Part shown: positions 1-10,758 of the stretch, one piece after another | Layout of the letters: each line of letters begins with the position of its first letter | Numbering within the stretch: the first letter of the stretch is position 1 | NCBI RefSeq assembly: GCF_964355755.1 | Contig: NC_092671.1 | Coordinates: forward strand, 4,353,001-4,417,000 | Source: Antedon mediterranea | Lineage: Eukaryota; Echinodermata; Crinoidea; Comatulida; Antedonidae | Reading direction: 5' to 3' | DNA: 64,000 bases | Made by a program: the position numbers and the translations under genes | Notes under the pieces: generated by a model | The model's database searches: none | Told to the model about the DNA's origin: nothing | Seen by the model: the letters and a program-made list of their open reading frames with translations, nothing else

Positions 1-1018
1 CGTCAACAAACTCTCGTCTAAAACCGTCATTCACTACATTATATATCAAAGGATTTACAGCAGAATTTAGAAATGTTAAAAATCGACAAATATTTAAAAA
101 TAAACTATCACGCGATCCAAGAATGTTAGTAAAGTATAATATTCCAAACAAATAAAGTGGTTTCACAAGGGCAACATAGACTGTGAATGTCACACAAACT
201 GTCCAGAATATTTTCCTTTCAGATTTAGAACGTGGGTCGTTCTCACGTGAATTTGATACTATGTTGAGGGATTTTCTTATAGAATAGAGCATAAGTGAAT
301 ATAAAATTACCATACTTATAATTAGCAACATATTCACAGTTACGTTCAAAATCAACAAAATTAAATAGAGTTTATTGTATCTTGGATGAATACCACATAT
401 AGTTGCACGATTTGTAATACCTCTATACATATCAGGCCATGGAAGAATAATAGAAACGCGTATAGCATACACAAAGGCTAAAGTGTTCACAGACAAACCG
501 AAAATCCATATAACTGCACACATTTTAACGGATCTTGAAGGAGTACCAAATGCACTTGTTTTATATTCAATAGGTCTGCAAACTGCCATATAACGTTCAA
601 TGGAAAGCCAAAAAATCGTTAAAACTCCTACATGCCCGGCACAAGTACTGAAATAATCAAACTGTCCGCATTCAAAGTTGTGAAATTCCGCTTTATCAAT
701 TTTATAGTTTACCGGTATCAGATCTTCGCTTATCCATATTTTAATTGGTGCCACAATTAAAATGATCGTATCAGCTATTGCCAAATTGGCTAGATACACG
801 TACGCTGGTGTGTGTAATTTACTCACTATAACGATAAATGTCATTATGTTGCCGACAATGCCAAATGCAACAACAACAGGAGCAATACAGTTAATCAAAA
901 TCCTCTCGAAGTCACTAGGAAGGAACATATCAATGTATACATCAAATAGACTCGTGTTAGATGTTAAATTCCCGTGTTCAGATGCACCATAGGATGTATT
1001 GTCGACCGAAAGTGACAT
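1..1018 (-). CDS. Class A GPCR, receptor 1A (C-terminus cut by window edge)
   Basis: Open reading frame from an ATG at 1016-1018 running off the left edge, about 339 of an expected 351 residues. It is near-identical to receptor 1B at 19624-20679: I counted about six substitutions over 1 kb. Two change the protein, Arg251 to Leu in the third intracellular loop/TM5 end, and Ser70 to Thr after TM1. It shows TM1 with GNIMTFIV, TM2 with LANLAIAD, ERY in place of DRY after TM3, and NPLIY in TM7. It is a rhodopsin-family receptor, probably for a peptide ligand, but the ligand class cannot be read from the sequence. No frameshift or stop is visible in this part. The start is supported by alignment of MSLS at the N-terminus of receptors 1B, 3 and 4. 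Confidence 0.85.
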   Translation of the reverse strand, partial: MSLSVDNTSYGASEHGNLTSNTSLFDVYIDMFLPSDFERILINCIAPVVVAFGIVGNIMTFIVIVSKLHTPAYVYLANLAIADTIILIVAPIKIWISEDLIPVNYKIDKAEFHNFECGQFDYFSTCAGHVGVLTIFWLSIERYMAVCRPIEYKTSAFGTPSRSVKMCAVIWIFGLSVNTLAFVYAIRVSIILPWPDMYRGITNRATICGIHPRYNKLYLILLILNVTVNMLLIISMVILYSLMLYSIRKSLNIVSNSRENDPRSKSERKIFWTVCVTFTVYVALVKPLYLFGILYFTNILGSRDSLFLNICRFLTFLNSAVNPLIYNVVNDGFRREFVD

Positions 1019-1146
1019 TTCTTTGTTTTCCCCACTGAATTGCTAACAAAATACTGTACACAATCTCCCAAAACAGTCCTAATAATGGTGCTTTGCCAGA
1101 ATTCTTTTTAGTAGAGGGACGCGTTCAAACTCACACTACATCTAGG

Positions 1147-1155
1147 CTATATAAC
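1147..1155 (-). promoter_or_regulatory. TATA-like box upstream of receptor 1A
   Basis: CTATATAAC (GTTATATAG on the coding strand), about 130 bases upstream of the ATG. The same word sits at 20807-20815 before receptor 1B and at 35265-35273 before receptor 3. Conservation across three paralogues is the support; transcription start sites are unknown. Confidence 0.4.
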
Positions 1156-1384
1156 AGGTCCAGATTCTACTGACAATGATAAAATGTGGGAGTTACTATG
1201 CACGAACGTGAAATGTACTGTACTGTAGGTTTTTACTAAACTCAACATTGTATCCTATTCAAAATAGACTTGACGAATGTAAATTGAATTCAAAGAATAA
1301 TGTTAGCGGTGAAATGAAGCCACACCTGTTCACCGCCAATTTTGTACTGTATTGTTTACCGTTGATATAATAAATGTTGAATGT

Positions 1385-1477
1385 TGTGTAGTCCTTATCC
1401 AAGAAGACTTGTTCCACCACCAACTATAGGAGCGTGTCGGCCTCGAACCCATGCCGATGATATTGTTGGCTCATTAG
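1385..1477 (+). pseudogene. Partial copy of the divergent exon-like sequence, unit 1A
   Basis: Matches the 3' third of the 277-280-base exon-like sequence seen complete at 10479-10758 and 28987-29263. It ends at the same conserved donor (TTAG then GTAAACC). The 5' part, including the acceptor, is missing. It lies about 370 bases upstream of receptor 1A and divergent from it. Confidence 0.4.
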
Positions 1478-2224
1478 GTAAACCTAGAACAAATTGCAAC
1501 ATGTAAATGAAAATGAAACAAACAAACAGATGATAGACCCCTCTGCAACTTTAATTTATGAATATTAGTTTCGAGGCATTTCATAACATCCGACCCAAAA
1601 TTGCTATCTGCGGACCGACCTCGTTTTTTATTTCTTTGAAAAAATTGATAAATATAATTGTTTGTACGCTTTAAGCTTCCTTATATGGACATTTTTGTAA
1701 ACATCGCCATAATTTTATTATCTGATTTCCGCTATGTGGGAAAGAAACAATAAAGTAGTGTTATTTTTTAACAATTTTATTTACTTCTTATACTTTCTTA
1801 CCATATGATTTGCCTTGCTTAAACATAACTTAGGATGAGAGTATTACATTTGTTTTAGTTTTTCTTTTACAATTACCTGACTTCATTAACAGAAATATAA
1901 ATGTCAATATTTATTGTGTAAAAAGAAAGACTTAACAAGAGAAAAACCACTATAAGTTGTAGGTCTATCATATTGTTGATTAGTTATATCGTCCTATATA
2001 TCACTAAAAAACCATTGGAAACTAATTATTTTTATCACATAGGGCCTTAGTAGTGAAACAGTATCTCCATCATATAACAAACCCTTTGTTCTTGTTTTCT
2101 TTGGTGGGGGTGGCCCATATTTATTCTCATATGCATAAACTATACAGACTAAATAAAATAGGATTAGTACACTATCAGTGTCTAACTAATATCTCTTGTT
2201 ATCTTCCATTACATTCATTTTCTC
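1478..2224. other. Duplicated intergenic spacer, no gene seen
   Basis: Non-coding sequence shared with 26061-26824. It contains a stretch near 1550-1760 (TTTCGAGGCATTTCATAACATC and following) that recurs near 11020, 26150, 29520 and 44515, so it belongs to the duplicated receptor unit. Short open frames here are not conserved. A 6-bp GGCCTA difference from block B lies at 2169. Confidence 0.7.
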
Positions 2225-2235
2225 TTATAATTGTT
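2225..2235. repeat. Target-site duplication of LINE at 2236-4859 (left)
   Basis: TTATAATTGTT, repeated at 4860-4870. Block B has one uninterrupted copy near 26816-26826, which confirms the insertion. Confidence 0.85.
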
Positions 2236-4859
2236 TTTTTTTTTTCGTCTTGTGTGGGTTCGTCCCACTTTTATTATAGTTCTATAAATATAAATAATAT
2301 ATGTATATATGCACATTTATATAATTCTCTTATTTATAAGGTACATTGTTAAAAAAATACATATCTTTTGAACAGTATATACATAAGACTAAGATTATTT
2401 TGATGTTAAGAAGTAACCACATTTACATTCATATACATTTTTAAAAATACAATTAATTAAAATATGTCGATGGCAGTAAACTGACGATAAAAATTGATTT
2501 AAAAAAAACGTACTTATGAAAAAGTTATTATTGTTGTTTTATTCTGTTCGTGTCCGTTGTCTGGGTAGAGAGGCTATAAACTCAGGGGAAGAATATAAAG
2601 AATCTTCCATTTTCACCAAGAAAAAAATGGATGAGATGAAAACGAAGAATGCAAAATCTTGAAAAAAGGGTGTTTAGAATGGATAGGATGGAATGATATA
2701 TAATGAAAACCGTAAGGTTAGAGTCCATACACAGTGCAAGTCCAAGGTAATATTTTGGCTCTGTGTGTATGTGAGTCGCTTCATACCCGGATGACATATC
2801 TTAAAACTAATATAGTTACTAGGCCTATATACAATTTATTTAAGAGATAAAAATAGCATTTTTTTTATTTCATTAATTTAAGGAGATTTTGCTTTATATC
2901 TTCCCATTTACATTGAGCTTTAAAGTAGTAGCACTTATACTCATTTTCAATTAAATGCTTTTCCAGATCTTTTTTTCATAGTTGTTTCCTTTTTTTTCAG
3001 GTTTTGTTAATATATGCAACTTATATATAGAGAATACAAATAATGAAATCAATTCATTTACAATTATGTTATTTGATCCAGTAATCATTGTAGTCCAAGT
3101 TATTGGGTCTTCGTTTGAAAAGCTCTTAACTATGACATTTTTAAATTTAAGCCATATCCATTGAATTACACTGCATTTATATAACATGTGTTTTTCAGTT
3201 TCAACCTTGTTTATACATTTATCACATAAATCATTACCTGCTAAGTTCCAGATTTTCAATCGTTTTTACATGGTAGTATTCTATGCAGAAGTTTAAAATT
3301 AAATTGAGCAACTTTGGGTATATGTTTTAGTCTATAAACTTTATAGTACCAAACATTACTCCAATCAATGTCTACCTTACCTAGTTCTATTTCCCATTTT
3401 GTTTGTGAATTTGGTATTTTTGAACATCTATTAATAAAATGATTATAGAAGACTGTTCCTTTATTTTTCATATAAAGTCGTAGACTAGGAATACTATTGT
3501 CTTCCTTTTTTATATTACCTTTTTCAATAATTTCTTTCCACTCTTTTGGTATGGCTTTTAACAATTGCATATATTCAATTAAGGCGTTATGCCGTTTATA
3601 CAGTTTAGGAAATATTTCACAAGGTGAAAGTACTCTATCATTCATGTAAATATCTCCGATTGTTTTAAACCCAGAAGATAACCATACTTTAAAATACATA
3701 GATTTATTGTTCAATACGATATGTCCGTTTTCCCATAATTGTTGGCTCTTTATTTCCATGGTAGTTTTTGGTTTTACATGTATGATATTGTTTAATTTTA
3801 CAACAGACTTCATCATATTTCTATAAAATAAAGGCATACTGCCCAGGTTAGCATGCTCTTCTAAATTCAACTGCGTTATGTTAACTGTGTATTCAATAGG
3901 TTGAAGGTAAAACTTTGGAAAGCATTTCCATTTACCTGGATCTGGGCTTAAGAGTCTCTTAACCCAGGTTAGTTTGAGAGATTCTATCACCGAAGTGAGA
4001 TCTGGCATATTCAAACCACCTTCTTCCACATTTCTAATTAATGTTGTTCGTTTTATTTTTTCTATTTTATTACCTTAAAGGAAGTCATATAACCGTTTTT
4101 CTATTTTTGTAGTTATTTCCTTAGGCACCTCAATAATACTAGCAGTATAGATAAACCTTGATATTGCTAGTGTTTTTATAATAGTAATTTTACCAAAAAA
4201 ACTTAGGTTACGTCTTTTCCATAAAGTTAGTACATTTTCTGAGTTGGTGATTTTTTTCTCCCAATTTCTGTATTCACATAATTGTTTATCATAACCTACA
4301 TGTATTCCTATAAATTGTACTGGTTCACTGGACCATACAATATTGAATGGTTTTGACATATTATTTTTGTTTGAACCAATCCACATACCATTTGTCTTAT
4401 TTTTATTTAGTTTTAATCCTGACACTCTACAGAATAGATCAATTTCATCGAAAAAATATTTTAGACTACTTTCATCTTGCGTAAAAATAACGGTATCGTC
4501 TGCAAGTTGAGCAATCTTTACAATGTTGTCATTTTCGTTATTGCTGTTTGGTAATGTAATTCCTTTACATTTAGGATTTTTTCTTATATTTGTGGCCATT
4601 AATTCTGTCACCAAAATAAATAGTAGCGCTGATAATGGACAGCCTTGCCTCACGCCGCACTCCATATTAAAGCTTTCTGAGAGCCATCCGTTATTTACTA
4701 TAACACAATTTGTTTCTTTATAAATTACATTTATCCATTTGATAAAAGAATTACCAAAACCGAAATGACTTAAAGTCTTAAATAATAGTACTCTATCTAA
4801 TGAGTCAAAGGCTTTTGCAAAATCTAGAAATACAATTGCCCCTGACATATTGTTTAAGC
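2236..4859 (-). mobile_element. 5'-truncated Tx1/L1-like LINE
   Basis: 2.6-kb insertion absent from block B, flanked by an 11-bp duplication. Its 3' end on the minus strand is the poly-T run at 2236-2245. It carries the RT catalytic core and C-terminal domain of an L1/Tx1-type ORF2; the endonuclease and the N-terminal part of RT are missing, so it is a dead-on-arrival copy. The RT motifs resemble those of the other LINE at 45448-49260, but the two are clearly diverged. The insertion is intergenic, between receptor 1A and pseudogene 2A. Confidence 0.9.
2951..4859 (-). pseudogene. LINE reverse transcriptase (ORF2) fragment
   Basis: Reading 5' to 3' on the minus strand: motif A (FLDFAKAFDSLDR), then GVRQGCPLSALLF, then the catalytic LADD near 4490, the thumb region, and a C-terminal CCHC-type knuckle (CDKC then H and C) near 3180-3220. 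An in-frame TAA at about 4075-4077 separates two same-frame segments (4938-4078 and 4029-3256). A frameshift near 3256 leads into the last segment (3259-2951). Codons upstream of about 4859 come from flanking DNA. The fragment is non-functional because of its truncation, stop and frameshift. Confidence 0.85.
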
Positions 4860-4870
4860 TTATAATTGTT
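4860..4870. repeat. Target-site duplication of LINE (right)
   Basis: TTATAATTGTT, matching 2225-2235. Confidence 0.85.
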
Positions 4871-5690
4871 AATAATTCTTTTATACAGTATCCATCGTAA
4901 TAATAGTAATTATTGCCTGCACAGTCCGAATAGTGCATTTGTTCTTTATGTATCTTTTTTATCTTTAATTACTTGTTGAGTGCTAGGCCTATGTTTTGTA
5001 TTTTTTTATGCGATATTTTATGTTCAACCTCAATTGTTAAATAATGAATTGCGATAATAAAGTTCAAGTTTATAATAAAGCTACAGATCAGCAGGCCGGA
5101 GAAAAACTAAAGGACAAGTCGTATTTCAGATTGACCAACGGTAGAGATTGATAACCTGACATATAGACAAATTTGTATAGACTAGGTTATATATTTGAAA
5201 CTACTTAAAGTGAAATAATTGTCACCATTTCAAACTAATTCATATTTGGGTCTCTTAATTTCATGTAGGCTATACTGTATATATATATACCGTGCTCAAC
5301 TCAGTCCTATAAGTATGCATCAGAGTTGGTATCATTTATCAATATTTGCTTATATTTTTGCTTAAACTGAAATATTTAAGAAGTGCTTAAGCAATTAACT
5401 TAAGCATATCTGTATTGTAGAGGACCTCTTGAGACAAGCTATTGCTTCTAGTGCGGGCCCCAGTTATTGTCAATATAACTGAATAAATGTGTATGAATGA
5501 ATGAGAATATTAATTTATCAAACCGTCTTAGCAGAAAAACTGTCTTTGCGCATGCGTAATATTAAACACTAGAGGGCAGCAAATTATGTCTTAAGACGAA
5601 CCTTTTTTTCTCTTAGCGATAACGGTGCTTTACATATTTCACTGGCAGAGCAGTAGTCGTATTATTATATAAATATATGGCTCGCTGTCC
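4871..5690. other. Duplicated spacer, no gene seen
   Basis: Shared almost base for base with 26827-27670. It includes a short (TA)n at 5278-5289. No conserved open frame. Confidence 0.7.
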
Positions 5691-5727
5691 ATTGGGAGCC
5701 TCGATTAAGCACCATCTTCTTAAAATT

Positions 5728-5770
5728 ATTTCTTTGAATTCCCGTGTTCAGATTCATCATAGGATACATT
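5728..5770 (-). pseudogene. Displaced fragment of a receptor N-terminus
   Basis: The word GAATTCCCGTGTTCAGAT and following bases match the N-terminal coding part of receptor 1 (the EHGN segment, near 965-1000). Here it sits where the receptor 2 C-terminus should be. The same arrangement is at 27686-27725 in block B, so the rearrangement predates the block duplication. Confidence 0.5.
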
Positions 5771-5819
5771 TGGAATTTATAAGCTACACCCTGATTTTTC
5801 TCACTATCAACACATTTAC

Positions 5820-6093
5820 CTTGTTTGTGTACCATTTCCATAAATTACCGAGGGTAACATAAACTGCCAATCAAACAATTTTCCTTTCGGATTTAGAATG
5901 GAAGTTGTTGCACCGGTGGCGGATTGGAAACGCATTGCGGGATCTTCTTACAGAATAGAGCATAAGTAAATATAAAATTACAATAATTATAATTAGCAAA
6001 ATATTTACACAGTTCAGAATCCACAAAACCATATATCGTTTATCGTGATTAATATCACATATAGTTGCACGATTTGAGATACCATACATATCA
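5820..6093 (-). pseudogene. Receptor pseudogene 2A, 3' portion (TM5 to start of TM6)
   Basis: The minus-strand frame encodes the MYGISNRATIC extracellular loop 2 segment, TM5 and the SERKIV start of TM6, then loses homology. TM6-TM7 and the C-tail are absent. The 5' portion lies at 9548-10097, separated by the CR1-like LINE. The counterpart in block B (about 27800-28600) is uninterrupted but also broken. Confidence 0.8.
6083..6093. repeat. Flanking repeat of CR1-like LINE (left)
   Basis: CATACATATCA, repeated at 9548-9558. Block B carries both copies with only TAT between them (28033-28057), so this may be a true target duplication or a repeat that existed before insertion. Confidence 0.65.
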
Positions 6094-6188
6094 TTTTTTT
6101 TATTTTTATTTTATTTTATTTTTAAAACCAGAAACAACAGCAGAAACAAATCCGCCACTTACAGCTTGGTTTAACAGATACAAAACAA

Positions 6189-8010
6189 TTACAACAACTC
6201 AGAAACACTTAAATTACGACGAAACAGATAAAGATTGGAATTAAAAATGTCAATATGGGGATGGGCCTGGACTAAAATATTATAATATAAACTTAATCTA
6301 CTGATGTAACCACTTTTGAGAACATTGACTCTACAAAAGGGAACACAAAGGATACTATTGTTTCTTAAATTACGGGCGGGAACACGAATACCGAAATTGG
6401 AAATAAAGTTGCAGTCAAAAATAGAATGAAGACATTTAAAAAGAAAAATAAGATCATTGTGACATCTACGTAATGAAGGGGGAGATATGGGATATATTTT
6501 GTTATCATCACAATTATAAAGATTGTTACATTTAAAAAGATTATTCTGATTGTGGTTGTGGCTGATGTAGCGCAAAAATCTAGAATAGAGTCGGTCAATA
6601 CGTGAGGCTTGGGTTTTGGAGATCGAATTGTAAATAACAGAACAAAAGTCTAAATTAGGTTGGATTAAGGTGATATATAGATAAACTTTGGAAGAACGAC
6701 CGAGATATTTTCCATTGCGCCACATCAGCCCAAGCAGCTTATTGCATTTATTTAGAAGATGATCGACAAGGGAACTATCTAAAATAATACCGAGATCACG
6801 ATGTTGATGCACCTTATTAATAGGTTTGTCGTCGATGGAATAGACATAAACAATTTTATTTTTATTTAAAGTACAGGACAAAATATTGCACTTGGAAGAG
6901 TTTAACATCATGCCCCACAAAGTGGACCAGGAACTAAATTTAGTAAGGTCTCCCTGAAGCATTTCAGCATCTTCATAACTGTTGATAGTTTTAATAATTT
7001 TAAGATCGTCAGCAAACATAAGACAATCTGAATAGCGAAACAGCGATGGAATATCGTTCACATACAAATTAAAAAGGAGGGGACCGAGGATTGACCCCTG
7101 AGGAACACCGGAATGAACTGGAAGCCACTCAGATGCCTCGCCATCGATAACTACACGTTGATGTCTACCATCCAAATAGCTGAACCAGGACAAAAGATGA
7201 GGATTAAAACCAAGTCGTTGAAGTTTAAAAATAAGAAGACTGTGTGGCACCAAATCAAAAGCTTTTGAGAAGTCAGTATATATAACATCACATTGTGCTC
7301 TGCCCTTGATGGCATCATACACAGTTGTCAGAAGACAAGCAAGATTTGTTTCATATGACCTGTTGGGAACGAAACCATGCTGATAGAGAGAGATGGTAGG
7401 ATGAACATGGGACCAAATGTGATTATACATGACTCGTTCGAAAAGTTTTGAGATGGTAGGCAAAATTGAAATCGGTCTGTAATTGGTGACGGATTTCTTG
7501 GAACCAGATTTGTAGATAGGAACAACATTAGATTGCTTCCAGAAAGATGGGAATTTACCAAAAGTCAGAGATTTGTTAAAAATAGAACAGATAGGAATAG
7601 AGAGAGGTTTCGCACAAACTTTTAAAACATGGTTACTCAGCTCATCACAGCCAGAAGCTTTATGTGGTTTGATAGACGTAAGCAGTTTGTAAACAGAATC
7701 CGGCTGAATATCAGGTATAATTAAATAATCAAGGGATGATTCAGGGAGAGCATGATGTTGGTCAGTGATACTTAAAGTAGATTTTTGAAAAACAGAATGA
7801 AAAAATGAATTAAACAAAATAGCTTTATCTTTCGCACTCTCCGCGACCTTGTCCCCGTAGTTCAAAACAGACGGATAAGACGACGTTTTTGTTTTCGTCT
7901 TGATCCATGTCCAAAAGCGCTTGGGATTAGATTTTATGCTATCAGAGAGGGAACGGATATATTGTGAGTAATTCTTTTTGGCAAGCTTTTTAACGTTTTT
8001 CTGGCCGTAA
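6189..8010 (-). pseudogene. CR1-like LINE reverse transcriptase part of ORF2
   Basis: Open from about 8010 to the stop at 6189; the first in-frame codon used in a naive call (7863-7865) is TTG, so this is not an independent start. It carries the finger motif NYRPISILPTISKLFE, motif A (YTDFSKAFDLVPH), SGVPQGSILGPLLF and the catalytic FADD (LMFADDLKI). Catalytic residues are intact. Upstream it joins the endonuclease frame through a 1-base shift near 8005-8025. It would copy element RNA at the target nick. It is probably inactive because endonuclease and RT are out of frame. Confidence 0.85.
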
Positions 8011-9534
8011 TGAAATATTTTTAAAGTGTATTAGTTTATGTTTTTTCCACATTCTGAAAAGGTGTTCTTTACGTTTCAAGATAGCTCTAATTTCATGGTC
8101 AAACCATGGCGGCATTTGGCGTCTGAATGTTTTGATGGGGACAAGATCGCGGAGGGCGGCGTCAATTAAATCGTAAAAAACAGTAACACAATCATCAACA
8201 TTGTCTTCGGTATTAATGATATCAAAAGGAACTTTGTCGAAATGATCAATAAGGTCGCTGTTATTAATTGCTTTAAAATTATAAGATTTTCTATGTAATC
8301 TATTATGACTAATATTGGCAACATAAAAATTTAAAGACAATATAAGAGAGCGATGGTCAGAAGAAAAAATATCTTGACCAACAACAATGTCAGAAATAAG
8401 TTCCTTAGAATTGCATAAAATTAAATCAAGAATATTATTGTTACATGTAGCCGTAACATTACATTGGATCAAATTAAGACCGTTCAACAAGCTGTTAATG
8501 AATAGTTCACCAATTGAATTTGTGGATGCTGATCCCGTACCATCAGTTGTCCACTTAATGTTGGGAAGGTTAAGATCTCCTACCAAGATGAGTTGATGCC
8601 GGAGGTAAGTAGACATTGCATCTTCAACCAATTGGGCGATTTTTAAAATACTCTCACGATTGCTGTTTGGTGCTCTATAGACGACTCCGATAAGTACAAC
8701 TTTACTTTTACTCATTTTGATTTCAGTCCATAGTAATTCCACATCTTTATGTTCAAGATGGACCAATCGTCTCGATTTAAACTTGTTGGAGGTAAGCAAC
8801 ATAATTCCGCCTCCCCTTCTACCATCGTTTCTGTCTTTCCTATGTGTGGTGAAACCAGGACAGTATAATTCTGAGTCGGAAACAAATGAATTGAGCCATG
8901 TTTCAGAGAAACAAACGAAGTCAAATGAATTATTTAAAAGATGACCTTGCAATTCAGAGTTGTATACATCTAGTTTATTTTTTATGCTTCTAATGTTCTG
9001 ATAGTAGAGCTCAGGAGTGTTGTTGTTATTGTTTTGATTTTGATGACTGGACGTGGTAGAGCATGTGGAATTCAAAACATGTTGACCGATCGTTGGTCCG
9101 GGATTGACTTCGATGTCGCCACACTTGATAAGCGTAGGTTGAAAAGTTGAGACACAAGATCTAGCTGAAAAGTATGGAACTCTGGCACCACTGTATTTGA
9201 GATGAGTAGTACCATTGTTCCTACAGCGTCTACAATCGAGTAGGCCGGCAATTTCAGGCTGAATGCCCAGCCATTGTTCATAACAAAGGTGGACATCGGT
9301 ATTAATTGTTGTGTGCAGGTGTGTACAGCAATGCACAGTGAGGCCTAGCAAGTTGTGAATGATTAGAGGTAAATAATCGTCAAACTGCATAAACTTACGT
9401 CCGTTGATACATTGCACAGTGTTTATATTTGCTTCAGGATGATATGTGCTGGTTTTTAAGATGAAATTATATCTTAGATGGCATATAAAAAAACACAGAT
9501 AGAGAACGTAATGAGAACGACGTGTACTGGCCAT
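7990..9534 (-). pseudogene. CR1-like LINE N-terminal region, 2A and APE endonuclease
   Basis: 514-codon frame from the ATG at 9532-9534. Residues 8-25 are hydrophobic (YVLYLCFFICHL) and look like a signal or anchor. A Cys-rich stretch follows. A 2A-like motif ends at Pro147. The endonuclease spans about residues 155-405, with SIKNKLD near the start, SETW, GVVYRAPN, VGDLNLPNI and the SDH signature (DIFSSDHRSL). The frame leaves the RT frame near 8005-8025 and stops at 7990, so the protein is truncated just before the RT. Known family role: target-site nicking by the APE domain. The function of the N-terminal region is not known from this sequence. Confidence 0.8.
9094..9135 (-). other. 2A-like ribosome-skipping motif in LINE ORF
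   Basis: Residues 134-147 end in GDIEVNPGP, which fits the D-x-E-x-N-P-G-P consensus of 2A peptides. In the known class, translation skips the bond before the last proline, giving two products from one frame. 2A sequences have been described in APE-type LINEs of sea urchin and other animals. Upstream it is preceded by a signal-like N-terminus; downstream lies the endonuclease. Activity is inferred from the motif only. Confidence 0.8.
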
Positions 9535-9547
9535 TGTATCTTTTTAT

Positions 9548-9558
9548 CATACATATCA
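9548..9558. repeat. Flanking repeat of CR1-like LINE (right)
   Basis: CATACATATCA, matching 6083-6093. Confidence 0.65.
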
Positions 9559-10097
9559 GGCCAAGGAAAAATGATTGATACGCGTACAATATATACAAAT
9601 ACAACAGTGTTCACCGCCAAACAAAAAATCCATATTACTGCAGACATTTTAACAGATCTTGAGAGAATACCGAATCCACTTCCTATAAACCAATAAAGTT
9701 TACAAACTGCTATGTAACGTTCAATAGAAAGCAAAAAAATCGTGTAAAACTCTTACGTGCCCGGCACAAGTACGGAAACAATAAAACAGTCCACAATCCA
9801 AGTTATTCATTTCCACTTTATCAATCGTATAGTTAATTACCGGTATTAGATCTTCGCTTATCCATATTGCTAGATACACGTAAACTGGTTTTTGCAATTT
9901 ACTCACCATAACGATAAATGCCATTATGTTGTTGACAATGCCAAAAGCAGCAAAACAGGAGTAATATAGTTAATAAAAATCCTCTCAAAGTCACCTGGAA
10001 GGAACATGTCAATGTATGCATCAAATAGACTCGTGTTAGATGTTAAATTCCCGTGTTCAAATGCATCGTAGGATGTATTGTCGACTGCAAGTGACAT
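9548..10097 (-). pseudogene. Receptor pseudogene 2A, 5' portion (N-terminus to TM5 loop)
   Basis: ATG at 10095-10097 begins MSLAVDNTSYDAFEHGN, close to receptors 1 and 3, with NLT and NTS glycosylation sites. Frameshifts follow TM1 (near 9930), and most of TM2 is deleted: the text jumps from YVYLA to IWISEDLIP. The TM3 region (SIERYIAV) and TM4 are in other frames. It stops at the LINE junction. It is clearly dead, and the block B copy shares the TM2 deletion, so inactivation predates the LINE. Confidence 0.85.
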
Positions 10098-10478
10098 TTC
10101 TTTGTTTTTGAAAAATTCCCACAGTACCTCGGAATTGTCAATTGCCAATAAAAGAAAACGTGAACGGTAACGATGATTGAAATAAGACGTACACAATCTC
10201 TCATACAGTCCTAATAATATTGCCTTGTCAGATTTCTATTGAGTAGAGGGCAGCTGACAATGATAAAATATGGGCACTACTATCACAGCGTGATTTTAAA
10301 TGTACTAAACTCAACAATGTATCATATTGACATTTAGAATGAGAATTGAATTCAAAGAATAAAGTTATCGTCACATCTTTACCACCAATAAGGAAAAATG
10401 ACTTTAATTAATTCCGATGATAGCTACTTGATAACAGGCCATCTTGCTGTTTAACAATATATATTTTTACGTTTTTAG

Positions 10479-10758
10479 GCACATGTGGCCAAAGATTACC
10501 AATAGTAAATTATAATCACTGTCCTATCAGACAGGTGGTAATCCCTCTGATACCGGGGATATTTTGTGCGTGAACCAGTTCACCGGGGTAATCCCATACA
10601 CGCCCCGAATGATGAACTGGGTTCTTTAAAGGGCAAACAGGTTATAACTGTGTACACTGGACCTATGGTTTATAGTCCTTATCCGAGGAGACTTGTTCCA
10701 CCACCAGAACTAGGAGCGATTCAGCCTCGAACCATTGCCGATGTTGTTGACTCTTTAG
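10479..10758 (+). pseudogene. Divergent exon-like sequence, unit 2A
   Basis: Follows a pyrimidine-rich acceptor (GTTTTTAG at 10471-10478) and ends at a donor (CTTTAG then GTAACC). The block B copy at 28987-29263 has one open frame throughout; here a 1-base deletion near 10496 and changes near 10560 break it, leaving about 64 codons open at the 3' side (PVHRGNPIHAPNDELGSL and so on). I do not recognise the protein. It lies about 380 bases upstream of and divergent from pseudogene 2A. Confidence 0.45.

Larger units (their letters stand above)
6094..9547 (-). mobile_element. CR1-like LINE with 2A peptide, inserted in receptor pseudogene 2A
   Basis: 3.45-kb insertion absent from block B. The minus-strand 3' end is an A-rich, AAATA-like tail (6094-6125 on the plus strand). 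It encodes an N-terminal hydrophobic region, a 2A-like motif, an APE-type endonuclease and a CR1/Jockey-group reverse transcriptase, split by one frameshift. No separate ORF1 is present. The coding start lies about 13 bases inside the 5' junction, so the element is either very slightly 5' truncated or has a very short leader. Confidence 0.9.

Noticed and set aside
762-992. Plus-strand frame MIVSAIAKLAR and its copy at 20423-20653
   Set aside because: Opposite-strand shadow of the receptor 1 TM1-TM2 coding region.
4860-4938. N-terminal residues MHYSDCAGNNYYYYDGY as part of the LINE protein
   Set aside because: They are flanking DNA beyond the target duplication, present in block B without the LINE.
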